Shown here in pieces: positions 24,075 to 32,292 of a stretch of DNA of 64,000 nt (within the stretch, counting starts at the first letter, position 1; every line of letters begins with the position of its first letter). The position numbers and the translations under genes are program-made. Location: NCBI RefSeq assembly GCF_042726155.1, contig NZ_JBHXHV010000002.1:496001-560000 (forward strand), in the 5' to 3' direction. The notes below the pieces were generated by a model. It searched no databases. It was not told the DNA's origin and was given only the letters and a program-made list of their open reading frames with translations. This stretch comes from Leucobacter sp042726155 (GTDB lineage: Bacteria > Actinomycetota > Actinomycetes > Actinomycetales > Microbacteriaceae).

Positions 24075-24695
24075 CTACCCGCCCACGATCCCCGCAATAC
24101 CGAGACTCGCGACGAGCGGCGCGAGGGTGACCACGAGGATGAAGACGCGCTCACTGACTCCGAAGGTGCGGGATTTCAAGGGTCGCACGATCAACGAGAC
24201 GACGAGCGCGATGAGGGCGATCATGGCGATCACGTTGAGGACGGAGAGCAGATCCGCGGGGCCGGATATTCCAGCCGCTCCCAACAGCCGTCCGAGCGGA
24301 CCGATCGTGGAATAGGCGATGGTGAACCAGGCGACGGCGAGGAGCAGATGCACTCGACCACGAACTGTCGTGCGCTGACCTGGACCGTCAGTCGGCACCC
24401 ACGGCATGATCATGAGCACGGCGGCCAGCACGATCAACCAGATCCCGACCCCCTCCCGCGATGCTCCGAACTCCGGCTCGGTGAGCACACTCACCCCAAG
24501 GGCGGCCCAGCCGGCCGCAGCCGCCCACGACGAACACGTCGAGAGCACCCGCGTCACCGGCGAAGTGGATGCGGCGTAGTCACTCACGGTGTCCCGAACC
24601 GGATGGATGCCGCCGGGTATCAGGTGGAGGATCACGAACAGCACCAGACGGATCACAAACAGCACAGCGGCGACCTGCGCAAACAGCACGAACAT
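24075..24695 (-). CDS. DUF998 membrane protein
   Basis: 206 aa with six hydrophobic segments. The first reads VLFVIRLVLFVILHLIPGG, followed by HPVRDTVSDYAAS, a DUF998 hallmark. Often paired with MerR or TetR regulators in actinobacteria; function unknown. The divergent MerR gene and the 19-bp-spacer promoter between them mark it as the regulated target. Confidence 0.82.
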   Translation of the reverse strand: MFVLFAQVAAVLFVIRLVLFVILHLIPGGIHPVRDTVSDYAASTSPVTRVLSTCSSWAAAAGWAALGVSVLTEPEFGASREGVGIWLIVLAAVLMIMPWVPTDGPGQRTTVRGRVHLLLAVAWFTIAYSTIGPLGRLLGAAGISGPADLLSVLNVIAMIALIALVVSLIVRPLKSRTFGVSERVFILVVTLAPLVASLGIAGIVGG

Positions 24696-24742
24696 ACGGC
24701 TCCCTTAACAACGTGACACGACGCGATTGCGGCGCTGGTCCG

Positions 24743-24773
24743 ATGCTAAAGTCTCAAGTAACTTGAAGGTCAA
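24743..24773 (-). promoter_or_regulatory. MerR-type promoter with 19-bp spacer and SoxR-like dyad, reading toward DUF998
   Basis: On the minus strand: -35 TTGACC (24773-24768), a 19-nt spacer, -10 TAGCAT (24748-24743). The spacer contains the dyad TCAAGTAACTTGA (24754-24766), close to the SoxR box. MerR regulators activate over-long 19-20-bp promoters by untwisting DNA, so activation of the DUF998 gene by the adjacent MerR protein is well supported. Confidence 0.75.
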
Positions 24774-24780
24774 GAGGAGA

Positions 24781-25134
24781 ATGATGAGGATCGGCGAGCT
24801 CTCCAGACTGACCGGGATCGCCCCGTCGGCCATCCGGTACTACGAAGAGCGAGACATGTTCAGCCCGGGCCAGATCCTGCGCTCACCCAGCGGCTACCGG
24901 GACTACACGCCGGCCGCACGACAACGCCTCGAGCTGATCCTCGCCGGACGCGAGGCCGGCCTCTCGCTCAGTCGCATGCGAACCCAGATGACGAACTGGA
25001 ACACGATGGACGACAGCACACGCGCCGATCTTATGGAGGACCAGCGGCAAAGGCTCGACGATCAGATCGCTGCGCTTACCCGTAGCCGGGATATTGTTGC
25101 GGCGGTTGCGGCTGAGCTGCGCAGGAGGGGGTGA
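24781..25134 (+). CDS. MerR-family regulator
   Basis: 117 aa: MMRIGELSRLTGIAPSAIRYYEERDMF is the MerR HTH, GYRDYTPAARQRLELI the wing, then a dimerisation helix. No Cys, so it is not a metal or redox SoxR-type sensor despite the SoxR-like site. Strong ribosome-binding site AGAGGAG before ATG 24781. Confidence 0.9.
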   Translation: MMRIGELSRLTGIAPSAIRYYEERDMFSPGQILRSPSGYRDYTPAARQRLELILAGREAGLSLSRMRTQMTNWNTMDDSTRADLMEDQRQRLDDQIAALTRSRDIVAAVAAELRRRG

Positions 25135-25223
25135 ACGGTCTGCGGGCAGAAGCCCGGCAGGGCGTTGCCGAGTTGGGAAACCTCGGAGCTTCGATGAATC
25201 AAGCGTCACGTTGAGGTTATCCT

Positions 25224-25266
25224 GTCGGACTGACCCGATTTGGACCTGCGACCCCTTGACCCCCAG
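25224..25266 (-). repeat. attL: displaced 3' part of tRNA-Pro
   Basis: 43 nt matching the intact tRNA-Pro gene (37712-37754) with 4 mismatches; the last 23 nt (25244-25266, ACCTGCGACCCCTTGACCCC and on) are identical. It covers anticodon loop through T-arm and acceptor, but no 5' half exists here, so it is the att copy left by integration. It marks the left end of the 12.5-kb island. Confidence 0.88.
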
Positions 25267-25336
25267 GTAGACGGTTGAGGCCAGATCCTTGATTTTCCGG
25301 GCATCGCTGCCCCTCAAACGGCCCTGTTTCACGTCA

Positions 25337-25466
25337 TGGATTGCATGGTTTGCATGCATCAGGTCCCGGCCAGGTCCCGGCTCTTGGTAGATCCCCATAT
25401 CTTCGTCATGGGTTTACGTGGGATTTATTGAAGGGTCGCGCACGATCTTCTCTTGGATCAGGTACG
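25337..25466 (+). repeat. 130-bp imperfect direct repeat, copy 1
   Basis: Aligns without gaps to 25879-26008; the first 57 nt are nearly identical (TGGATTGCATGGTTTGCATG start) and the end ATCAGGTACG is exact. It starts 70 nt inside attL. Possibly a duplicated island end or a binding region for integration proteins. Confidence 0.7.
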
Positions 25467-25484
25467 CAGCGAAAGCTCTAATCT

Positions 25485-25691
25485 CTACACGAGATCCCGC
25501 CTGCTATGCACGCTCGCGAGGGCATTATCCAGCGAAATCAGCTCTCCGTAAACGAGTTGTCGTGCCGCGACGTACCCGGCTTCGATGGCAGCGCGAGCGG
25601 GATGATCTGGATCGAACGCAGGACTGGACGCGTAACCGTCTGCGGGGCGGCTCGTCGAAGAGAAGCGACCTGTAGAGGGTTGGGCGGACAC
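25485..25691 (-). CDS. Small hypothetical ORF between the island-end repeats
   Basis: 68 codons, protein with DPDHPARAAIEAGYVAARQLVYGELI, which has a coding-like composition but no family I recognise. It may be the C-terminal remnant of a larger gene carried by the island. The surrounding 25135-26013 region (about 880 nt) otherwise holds only attL and the two 130-bp repeats. Confidence 0.35.
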   Translation of the reverse strand: MSAQPSTGRFSSTSRPADGYASSPAFDPDHPARAAIEAGYVAARQLVYGELISLDNALASVHSRRDLV

Positions 25692-25878
25692 CGGTACTCC
25701 GCTCGTGCTCTCTACTCAAACCCCTCAGGGACTTGAAAGCTCTGGCAGGGCAAGATGCACGCGGATCAGCTCAGTTCACGGGCCCCCGCCAACGCAAGAA
25801 GCTCAGGATCTGAGACGGATCCCAGCAAGAGCACCTTCACTCCAGCCAATGGGTCGCAGGGACGAGCCACCGCCGCAC

Positions 25879-26008
25879 TGGATTGCATGGTTTGCATGCC
25901 TCAGGTCTGAGCCAGGTTCCTACTCTTGGTAGATCTCTGCAGGTTAGTTAGGGGTTCACGTGGGGTTTTCGAAAGAAGCTCTCGGACGATGCTCGACGAT
26001 CAGGTACG
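25879..26008 (+). repeat. 130-bp imperfect direct repeat, copy 2
   Basis: Second copy, ending 6 nt from the 3' end of the JAB gene. Offset 542 nt from copy 1. Both copies contain two TGCATG motifs spaced by 3 nt. Confidence 0.7.
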
Positions 26009-26013
26009 GTCAG

Positions 26014-26475
26014 TCAGCTGAGATCGAGTAGCTGCGTGCCCGCCTGCATCAGTATGAGTTCATTGCCGTGACGTTCAAGTATCCAAGCCGCGAGGATCGG
26101 TTGAGACTCGGAGACCGCGATAATCAATGCCAGAAACCGGTCAAATCCCAGGTCACGATCGGCCATGTGCTTCGCGTAGGTGTGAAGATCGAGGTCACTT
26201 GGTCTCGGTGGCACGTCGACGTGTGTGTGCCATTCGCCGATCCAGTGCGAGCCATCAGCTTGATAAAGGCGTCCGGCTTCGTGCTGGGTGAAAGCGAGGT
26301 CGCGGAGGAAGAAATACGGGCCATGTTCTGCCTTCGGACCAGGCCCGGCGGCGTGCAATACTTTGCTCCCATCCGATGGACCGAACAGCGCTCCACCTGT
26401 TTCCAGTCGAGGATCGCCTGAACGGATTGTTAAGGCCATGGATTCGAGCGCCGCAGCGTGGATCGGAAGTTTCAT
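26014..26475 (-). CDS. JAB/JAMM deubiquitinase-like peptidase of CBASS (Cap3-like)
   Basis: 153 aa, Zn-dependent isopeptidase of the prokaryotic JAB family. The JAMM motif is complete: Glu25 in ETGGALFG, then GEWHTHVDVPPRPSDLD giving His83, His85, Ser93 and Asp96 (HxH-x7-SxxD). In type II CBASS, Cap3 cleaves conjugates of the CD-NTase formed by E1/E2 proteins. Start chosen at 26475 since ATGA overlaps the E1 stop by 4 nt. Last gene of the leftward CBASS operon. Confidence 0.88.
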   Translation of the reverse strand: MKLPIHAAALESMALTIRSGDPRLETGGALFGPSDGSKVLHAAGPGPKAEHGPYFFLRDLAFTQHEAGRLYQADGSHWIGEWHTHVDVPPRPSDLDLHTYAKHMADRDLGFDRFLALIIAVSESQPILAAWILERHGNELILMQAGTQLLDLS

Positions 26476-27758
26476 ACCGAGTTGCATGCCGGGCAATCGT
26501 CGTAGGGGCGACCGGCTCGGTACCATTTCTGATCGAGCACTCTGGTGGTGTCAAATGGATCGGAGTAACCGGGAGTTGGGCGCAGTGCGATCACCAGGTT
26601 GTCGTCGACAAGGGTCTGATCGAGTTCTCCTTGGGCACGTAGAAGAGTGGCGACAGCGATCTTGGCTGTGAGCTGCCCCATGAGATGGAGGTCGCCGCCG
26701 ACGGCGGTCATAGGGTTATGACGGGTGCCGGTGCCGTATCCACGGTCGAGCGTCGGCTCAAGATCGATGCGCCCCTCCTCTTGCAGACGGCGGCGTTGGC
26801 ATTCGAGGCATCCGACTTCAGGTAGTGGCCTGATCCGCAGGATCTCACCGTAACGCCCGTCGCCGAGAACGCAGGCGAAAACGATCGGTTTGCGGGCACG
26901 CCGCGCGAGATAGTTCGCCACGCGCCTAGCTTCAACTCCATCAACGGTACAAACGACAATGTCGGCTTTGTCGAGCAACGGCCTGATCAGATTGGCATGC
27001 GTGACGAGGTCGGTTCCCCACGGTGTGACTTGACACTCTGGCCACGCGTCCCCGAGCGTCAGCGTGAGAGCGTCGACTTTCGTCATACCCACGTACTTAG
27101 TAGTCAGAACGTGACGGGGGATGTTGTGGAAAAGTAGCCGGTCGGGATCGACGACGTCGATCTTTCCCGTACCGTAGCTGGCCAGTGACTCGGCGGCTGC
27201 ACCGCCAATGCTACCCGAGCCGAACAGGAGGACCCGCTTAGTGGAGAGCGCGCGCGCTGGCCAGAGACCATCAAGTGCGTCGACCAGTTCCTTCCCATCC
27301 CGCATGTCAAAGTGGATGGGGCGCACAGCGGAGTCGGTGACGCTCCACGCGGACCAGGCAGGCAGCGTTTCGTCGTCCGAGATTGCAGGAGGCTCAGCAC
27401 AATATGTCACCGCGATCGACCACTTCCCCACGGCCGGGCGCTCCGCTTTCGGGACGAACTTCTGGAACTCATCAAACGACAACTCCCTCGACTGGCGGAC
27501 CAGGAAGTACTCCTCAAGAGCGAGCTCGCCCGGGGCGGCGTACCAATGGCCAACCGGCTGGAAGTCAGCGGTCATCAAGAAGTGACCTGGGTCCGTGGCG
27601 ACAGGCACTCGATCGGAGTCCTCGTTGGAGAGGGCGACGACCAGCGCCGCACGGTCAGGACTGGAAATTCGGCAGGTCAAGTGTCCCCAGCCGTCGCCCC
27701 TTTCGACAAGCTCCTTCGCCTCCCGTGGGAGCAGGACAATCCAGTCCTCACCGATCAT
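26472..27758 (-). CDS. E1-like ThiF-family adenylyltransferase of CBASS
   Basis: 428 aa. Residues 1-165 form an unassigned N-terminal domain. An E1 adenylation domain follows with the nucleotide loop VLLFGSGSIGG (176-186) and DVVDPDRLLFHNIPRH (201-216). CxxC pairs at 317-320 (CLEC) and 422-425 (CPAC) may bind zinc; one of these Cys may instead be catalytic. In most type II CBASS systems this activity is fused to E2 as Cap2; here E1 is a separate protein. It overlaps the E2 gene by 4 nt. Confidence 0.87.
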   Translation of the reverse strand: MIGEDWIVLLPREAKELVERGDGWGHLTCRISSPDRAALVVALSNEDSDRVPVATDPGHFLMTADFQPVGHWYAAPGELALEEYFLVRQSRELSFDEFQKFVPKAERPAVGKWSIAVTYCAEPPAISDDETLPAWSAWSVTDSAVRPIHFDMRDGKELVDALDGLWPARALSTKRVLLFGSGSIGGAAAESLASYGTGKIDVVDPDRLLFHNIPRHVLTTKYVGMTKVDALTLTLGDAWPECQVTPWGTDLVTHANLIRPLLDKADIVVCTVDGVEARRVANYLARRARKPIVFACVLGDGRYGEILRIRPLPEVGCLECQRRRLQEEGRIDLEPTLDRGYGTGTRHNPMTAVGGDLHLMGQLTAKIAVATLLRAQGELDQTLVDDNLVIALRPTPGYSDPFDTTRVLDQKWYRAGRPYDDCPACNSV

Positions 27759-28267
27759 GAGCTCAGCGCCTCGATCTGCTCCACGATGAGCTCATCGTAG
27801 GAGGTGTCGATGACGATGCCGCTCGTTGACATCTGCGTGATCGCTCTGGCGTTGAGAAGCGCGAGTTCGATCGCCCATCCAGCTGCCTTCAACAGCAGCT
27901 CGCTGGTCTTGGACCATGGGTACCACTGGTCTGCATCGCGCAGCAGGCAAAGGCGTCCGCTGGGCAGAACGTGGAACTGTGTGAAGCCCCGAATCGTGGG
28001 AACCGGCTGCGGGAGGAGCGGGAGTATTTGTGGGGGCGCGGCGGGGAACGCATGGTTGTACTCAACGCGGACAACAAACGGGTCCAACAGATCGCTGATG
28101 TTCGTCGGGGCGGATCGTGCAAACGGCCATAGCGGCAACGGCCCTTCGAACCGTCCCGCTCCCTCCGCTGTCCATGCAAGCAGCGGAGCGACCGCCTGCA
28201 CGTCGGCGATCTCCTGCTCGAGCCTCACCGGGTCGTCCTCCCACCAGGTGCGCGAGTCGACGCTCAT
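27755..28267 (-). CDS. E2-like ubiquitin-conjugating-fold protein of CBASS
   Basis: 170 aa. The UBC-fold active-site region is FHVLPSGRLCLL with His99 and probable catalytic Cys107; PAAPPQILPLLP precedes it as the usual Pro-rich strand. In Cap2 this domain receives the activated CD-NTase C-terminus as a thioester and ligates it to a target. Here it is a free-standing gene between the CD-NTase and E1 genes, overlapping both by 4 nt. Confidence 0.82.
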   Translation of the reverse strand: MSVDSRTWWEDDPVRLEQEIADVQAVAPLLAWTAEGAGRFEGPLPLWPFARSAPTNISDLLDPFVVRVEYNHAFPAAPPQILPLLPQPVPTIRGFTQFHVLPSGRLCLLRDADQWYPWSKTSELLLKAAGWAIELALLNARAITQMSTSGIVIDTSYDELIVEQIEALSS

Positions 28268-29217
28268 CCTTGGGGCGAATCCCGAATAGGCCTAGGCCCC
28301 GGGTCGGCTTCCCCGGTCGGCGCAAGTACGAGCGGGAACGCATCTCCGAAGACGTCCTGCCAGTGTTGGGTTGCACCCGGCTGGTCGTTGTTCGCCACCG
28401 ATCGGAGAGCGGCGGTAGCGGCGAGGGCCGAATCTTCCAGTGCGCGGCGCAACCCGGCAATATCCAGATCCGGCTGGATCACGCCAGAGAGCCCGGCCGG
28501 ATCCTCGATCTGGAGACTGTGGCTGGAGGCTTCAACGAAGAATGTCTTCAGTGCCTCAGGGCGGTTCCCTGCGTGGAGGCAATCGAGGGCAAGCACCTCC
28601 ATTACGAGCGACTTCACCCTCCCTGTGTCGGCTGTGTGCTGCCGCGCCCAGTACTTCAGCATGCGCACCAGGGGCCGGAACTGTGCCCACTCCCGCTGGC
28701 GCTCCGCGACCTGACTGATCAGGTACTCAGGATCAGCGAGTGTCCACCGGCGCTCACTCTTGAACGGAATGAGGATGCCATCCGTGCGTCGAAGGGCAGG
28801 CATGACGTCAACTGTGAACGCATCATCCGAGCCTGGCGGGTCAATGAAGCACTTCGCCGCCCGGTTCCGTTCCGCAGTGTTTACCTGCCGCACCAGCTGC
28901 GCGTACGTTCCGCTCTCTACGGAGAGCAAATCGTGTACGAGATCACGGCACCGCTCGATCGCCTCTTCCGCTGTGTCGCCGTCGCTTCCCCATTCGGGGT
29001 ACTCATCAGCGTCGAACTCTACGACCAGGTCGACATCGTGCACCGGCTGCAGTTGCGTACTTCGCGCGAGCGACCCTGACCCCCACACGACTTTCACATC
29101 CGTCGCGGTGGCAAGAGCTGCCTTGAACGTATCGCGCCTTTGCCGAGCAAGCCGCACAACTTCGGGGTCGGCGTCCACCTCTTGCTGGAGCGAATCGAAC
29201 GAATCCAGAACTGTCAT
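28264..29217 (-). CDS. CD-NTase (cGAS/DncV-like nucleotidyltransferase) of CBASS
   Basis: 317 aa. It makes a cyclic oligonucleotide signal on phage infection. The catalytic pattern is complete: GSGSLARST (46-54), then Asp61 and Asp63 in HDVDLVVEFD, and a third Asp137 in FTVDVMP. The C-terminus ends SPQG; a C-terminal Gly is what Cap2-type enzymes conjugate, so it should be a substrate of the E1/E2 pair. First gene of the operon CD-NTase-E2-E1-JAB, all 4-nt overlaps. Product identity is unknown, but SAVED effectors usually bind cyclic tri- or tetranucleotides. Confidence 0.9.
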   Translation of the reverse strand: MTVLDSFDSLQQEVDADPEVVRLARQRRDTFKAALATATDVKVVWGSGSLARSTQLQPVHDVDLVVEFDADEYPEWGSDGDTAEEAIERCRDLVHDLLSVESGTYAQLVRQVNTAERNRAAKCFIDPPGSDDAFTVDVMPALRRTDGILIPFKSERRWTLADPEYLISQVAERQREWAQFRPLVRMLKYWARQHTADTGRVKSLVMEVLALDCLHAGNRPEALKTFFVEASSHSLQIEDPAGLSGVIQPDLDIAGLRRALEDSALAATAALRSVANNDQPGATQHWQDVFGDAFPLVLAPTGEADPGPRPIRDSPQG

Positions 29218-29318
29218 GAAGGCCTCCTAGCCGCACTCGGGCAGTGCGACGGACCTTGTCCGGACTGCTTATCACCAAGGATAGACACCACCACCGACAT
29301 TCCATCGAAACAGCCCAT

Positions 29319-29347
29319 TTGTCAGCCCATCGCGTCATACTCATATA
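29319..29347 (+). promoter_or_regulatory. Putative promoter of the TIR-SAVED gene
   Basis: TTGTCA (29319-29324), 17-nt spacer, CATATA (29342-29347), then ribosome-binding sequence AGAGGAG about 7 nt before the GTG start. It lies in the 160-nt divergent gap between effector and CD-NTase operon. Pattern match only. Confidence 0.4.
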
Positions 29348-29377
29348 GCAGAGCACCCAATCACAGAGGAGTCCCAG

Positions 29378-30679
29378 GTGAGTACAGGTATTGATGTCTT
29401 CGGGCCGTTGTTCCTCTCGTACCGCCAGAGTGATGGGTCGGAAATCGTCGCGCAGCTGGCTTGGACGCTGCGTGCCGCGGGGATACCTGTCTGGCGCGAC
29501 AAGGACGATCTTCCTCCCGGCGACACCGCGAACAGGCTCGAGGAGGCGATCGATGGCGGATTGTCTGGAGCCACCTTTGTGATCACCGTGGACATCATCA
29601 ACAGCTCAATCGTGCGCAGCATCGAAGCGCCCAAGTTGATCGATCTGCATCACAATGACTCTCGATTCCAGCTACTAATCGCCAATGACGTCGCTAAAGG
29701 TAGCGGTTCCCTTGACTACTCTGCCCCTGACAAGTTGCTCGGACGCGTTAAGGACGATCTCAAGGGAGTTGATCAGTCGGCAACGAGCATGGAAGGCTTG
29801 CTTACGATCACGCGGAAGGCGCTAACGCATCGGATGGTTCAGCACCGTGCAACGGTAGAGAATAACGGAGCGTTCAAGCTTACGATCCAGACCCGCAACA
29901 TCGGCCAGGTCTACGACCGCACAGGTGCTCAGCTCGACATCCGCGTGCGTCGGTCTCATCATGAAAAGTTGCCTGACCCAGCCGGACTCGAGGATCTCCG
30001 TCGTACGTTGGGTTTGTTACCGGACGCAGTCACGAGCACCGGAGCGAGGGTAGTTCAAGTCGGCGGTGGTGCGCATTTGTCAGTCGCCTTCGCACTTGGC
30101 GCTGCGCTTCCGTCATCAAGGATCGGGACGATCGAGGTCTTCGACCAACGATCTGATGTCTGGACGAGTGGGCCTGAATCTTCTATTCCGGAGACTCCCA
30201 CGTTACTTTTCGATGTAACCGAGCATTCGAAAGCGATCTCCTCGGACGACCGGCCACGCGTTGCCGTATACGTCGACTTACTGTCGACAAGGAGCGACGC
30301 GGCTTTTGAGCGCTACCTCGAAGAATACGGTGACAGTCTGGCTTCACACGGAGTCATCCGTTCTCCGCGGCGGGGTCTGCTTGATCCCGCGCACGCCGGT
30401 AAGATCGCCTCTGAAGTTGCGGGGCTCATTCGTCAAATTAGTGGCGATCATGCCAACGCACGAGTCGACTTGCTCCTCGCTGTACCTTTCGGACTCGCTA
30501 TCCTCATTGGACGGCTCAGCAATACGCTTCGAGTGCGTCTATTCGAATGGGACGACTCTGATGCGTCTACCGAACATAGCGGCGATCCGCGGCCCCGATA
30601 CGTACCCTGCCTCGAAGTCAGAGCAGGAAGCACAGCGGGTCCGATCACCTCAGTGTTACTCCAGTCCTGCAACGACTGA
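29378..30679 (+). CDS. TIR-SAVED effector of CBASS
   Basis: 433 aa. The N-terminal TIR domain (about 8-130) has LFLSYRQSDGSEIVAQL, VWRDKDDLPPGDT, FVITVDIINS and Glu83 in RSIEAPK at the place of the catalytic glutamate of NADase TIRs. The C-terminal SAVED domain (about 180-430) has VVQVGGGAHLSVAFALGAAL and DLLLAVPFGLAILIGRL. Known TIR-SAVED proteins form filaments on binding a cyclic trinucleotide and degrade NAD+. GTG start at 29378. Divergent from, not inside, the CD-NTase operon, which is unusual. Confidence 0.88.
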   Translation: MSTGIDVFGPLFLSYRQSDGSEIVAQLAWTLRAAGIPVWRDKDDLPPGDTANRLEEAIDGGLSGATFVITVDIINSSIVRSIEAPKLIDLHHNDSRFQLLIANDVAKGSGSLDYSAPDKLLGRVKDDLKGVDQSATSMEGLLTITRKALTHRMVQHRATVENNGAFKLTIQTRNIGQVYDRTGAQLDIRVRRSHHEKLPDPAGLEDLRRTLGLLPDAVTSTGARVVQVGGGAHLSVAFALGAALPSSRIGTIEVFDQRSDVWTSGPESSIPETPTLLFDVTEHSKAISSDDRPRVAVYVDLLSTRSDAAFERYLEEYGDSLASHGVIRSPRRGLLDPAHAGKIASEVAGLIRQISGDHANARVDLLLAVPFGLAILIGRLSNTLRVRLFEWDDSDASTEHSGDPRPRYVPCLEVRAGSTAGPITSVLLQSCND

Positions 30680-30710
30680 GAGAGTGAGACGCCTCAATAG
30701 GGAGCAAACG

Positions 30711-30776
30711 ATGCCATCTGCGGGCGCCACTACTCATGCACTGAGGCAGTGTTGTCAAGAAGACATAATTCTGTAG
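30711..30776 (+). CDS. Possible 21-aa ORF upstream of the acidic protein gene
   Basis: ATG preceded by AGGGAGC at a good distance; peptide MPSAGATTHALRQCCQEDIIL. It ends 24 nt before the start of the next gene, so it could be a leader peptide coupling translation. No homology judgement is possible. Confidence 0.25.
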   Translation: MPSAGATTHALRQCCQEDIIL

Positions 30777-30800
30777 GTCGTTGATAAGGAGTGAAGACCG

Positions 30801-31109
30801 ATGAAACCGAACCCCGTAAACACTCGATGTTACATCGAGGAATATGCAAATGATCAGGGTCGTCTCAGCGCACGCCTGCGTCAGAAAACCACAGGGAAGA
30901 AGGTTGACCTTGGATTCACGGATGCAGGGTCGCGCCACGCATTCCTCTCGTTCCTAAGCGGATCCAAAAGACACCAGAAAGATATTCCAGGTGTGTTCGA
31001 TAAGGACGATGAGGGTGACTGCATTATCGTCTCGGGCGACCTTGACTTCGACGCGCCCGACGAGATTCGATATGTCCCGAACGAACAGCTCTCGTATTAC
31101 ATCGCCTGA
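30801..31109 (+). CDS. Unknown acidic protein after the CBASS effector
   Basis: 102 aa. N-terminal half basic/mixed (CYIEEYANDQGRLSARLRQK), C-terminal half strongly acidic (DKDDEGDC, DLDFDAPDE). No membrane segment and no motif I know. Clear ribosome-binding site AAGGAG 10 nt before the ATG. It is rightward like the TIR-SAVED gene, 121 nt downstream, and convergent with the integrase, overlapping its end by 13 nt. Could be an accessory of the defence system or of the island; function unknown. Confidence 0.65.
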   Translation: MKPNPVNTRCYIEEYANDQGRLSARLRQKTTGKKVDLGFTDAGSRHAFLSFLSGSKRHQKDIPGVFDKDDEGDCIIVSGDLDFDAPDEIRYVPNEQLSYYIA

Positions 31110-32292
31110 TACCCAGTTGCAGTCCGCCCGAAGGAATCCCCCAAAAACTTGGCAGTGATGGGGTTAACGGTTTCGTTGCGGCGGATGTAGTGCTCTCGAG
31201 TGATCGAGGGGTCGCTGTGGCCGAGTAGCTCGGAGGCGAGCTGCAGTCCTCCAACCTCGTTGATCGCGGTTGCTGCGGTTCGACGGAACCGGTGCGGAGT
31301 GACGTCAGGCACTCCTGCCTGCTCCATCACGTCGCGAAGCTGTCTGCGGATGTTGTTCGTCGTGTGCGGTGTCCCGACGCGAGTGGAGAACAGCAGCGTG
31401 TCCGGATGCGTGAATCGAATCCTCTCGATCCTCGCGCGCATGGCACGGAGCGCAAACCCGGGAAGCGCGACCCGGCGAACGGAGCGGGCAGTCGCGGGGT
31501 GATCTTGGCGGTGGGTGGGTTCTCCCCTACGGCTCACAATCGTTCCAGAGATCCGCACCGACGGTATCGGCGCGTCCAGGTCGAGGTCGCCAAGGCGGAT
31601 TGCGAGGACTTCGCCGATGCGTGCTGAGGTGCCGAGCATGACCTCCACGACCTGCCCGAGCTGTCCATCCGGTCTCGGTCCCGCCTTGATCGGTCGATGC
31701 TCCCACGCGCTGATACCTACACGGATGGTTTTGAGCTCGTCCCAGGAGAAGATATCCGGAGTGCAGACTGGGCGGCGGAGCCTGGAGACACGGTCCATCG
31801 GGTTACGCGGAAGGACCTCGTGGCGCACTGCGAGTCCGAGGGCGAGACGGAGGACGACGCGTGCTTGGCGTGCCCGGTTGTAGCTCTGTTTTGCGAGCTG
31901 TTTGAGGAAGTAGTCGCAGCGAGCGACGCCAATCTCGCGGAGGGTGACGTCTTTGAAGAACGGCAGCACGAGAGTGCGCATGTTGCGTTCATAGAGCAGC
32001 CTCGTCGTTCTTGAGAGTCGGTCTTCGAGGTTCATGTCTTCCAGCCAGTACGACTCCAGCGCCGGGAAGGGGCTATCGGCAGTCATCCCAGTGAAGCCAG
32101 GCTGGAATAGGTCGCGTTCGGCGAGCTTTTTCTTCAGCAAGCGTTCAGCTGAGGGCCTTGTCGCGCCAGTGGCTTGTACGTGCCCTTCCCGTCCCAATCG
32201 CGGTATCGGGTGCGAGCAAGGTAGCGTCCGCCTGGCGTGCGCGTAGTGGTGATACTGCCGAAGGTGCCGATCGGTGTGCGAGGTCTAGCCAC
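31097..32292 (-). CDS. Tyrosine recombinase/integrase of the island, apparent N-terminal frameshift
   Basis: The catalytic domain is complete: Arg in GTSARIGEVLA, HRFRRT, LGHSD and the nucleophile Tyr in REHYI. An open frame runs from 32197, but true N-terminal sequence (GTG at 32292 with GGAGG upstream, MARPRTPIGTFGSITTTRTP) is in another frame and ends RYRDWDGK. Joining it to VQATGATRPSAER needs a 1-nt shift at about 32180-32190, in a GGGAAGGG context. So the gene is either damaged, restarts internally, or contains a sequencing error. It is the obvious candidate for integration at tRNA-Pro. A small overlapping frame with strong ribosome-binding site starts at 32429, where an excisionase would be expected, but it does not look like one. 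Confidence 0.85.

Noticed and set aside
26014..29217. Bil (ISG15-like) antiphage operon
   Set aside because: No ubiquitin-like protein is encoded; the first gene is a CD-NTase with GS...DVD...D and a SAVED effector is adjacent, so CBASS fits better.
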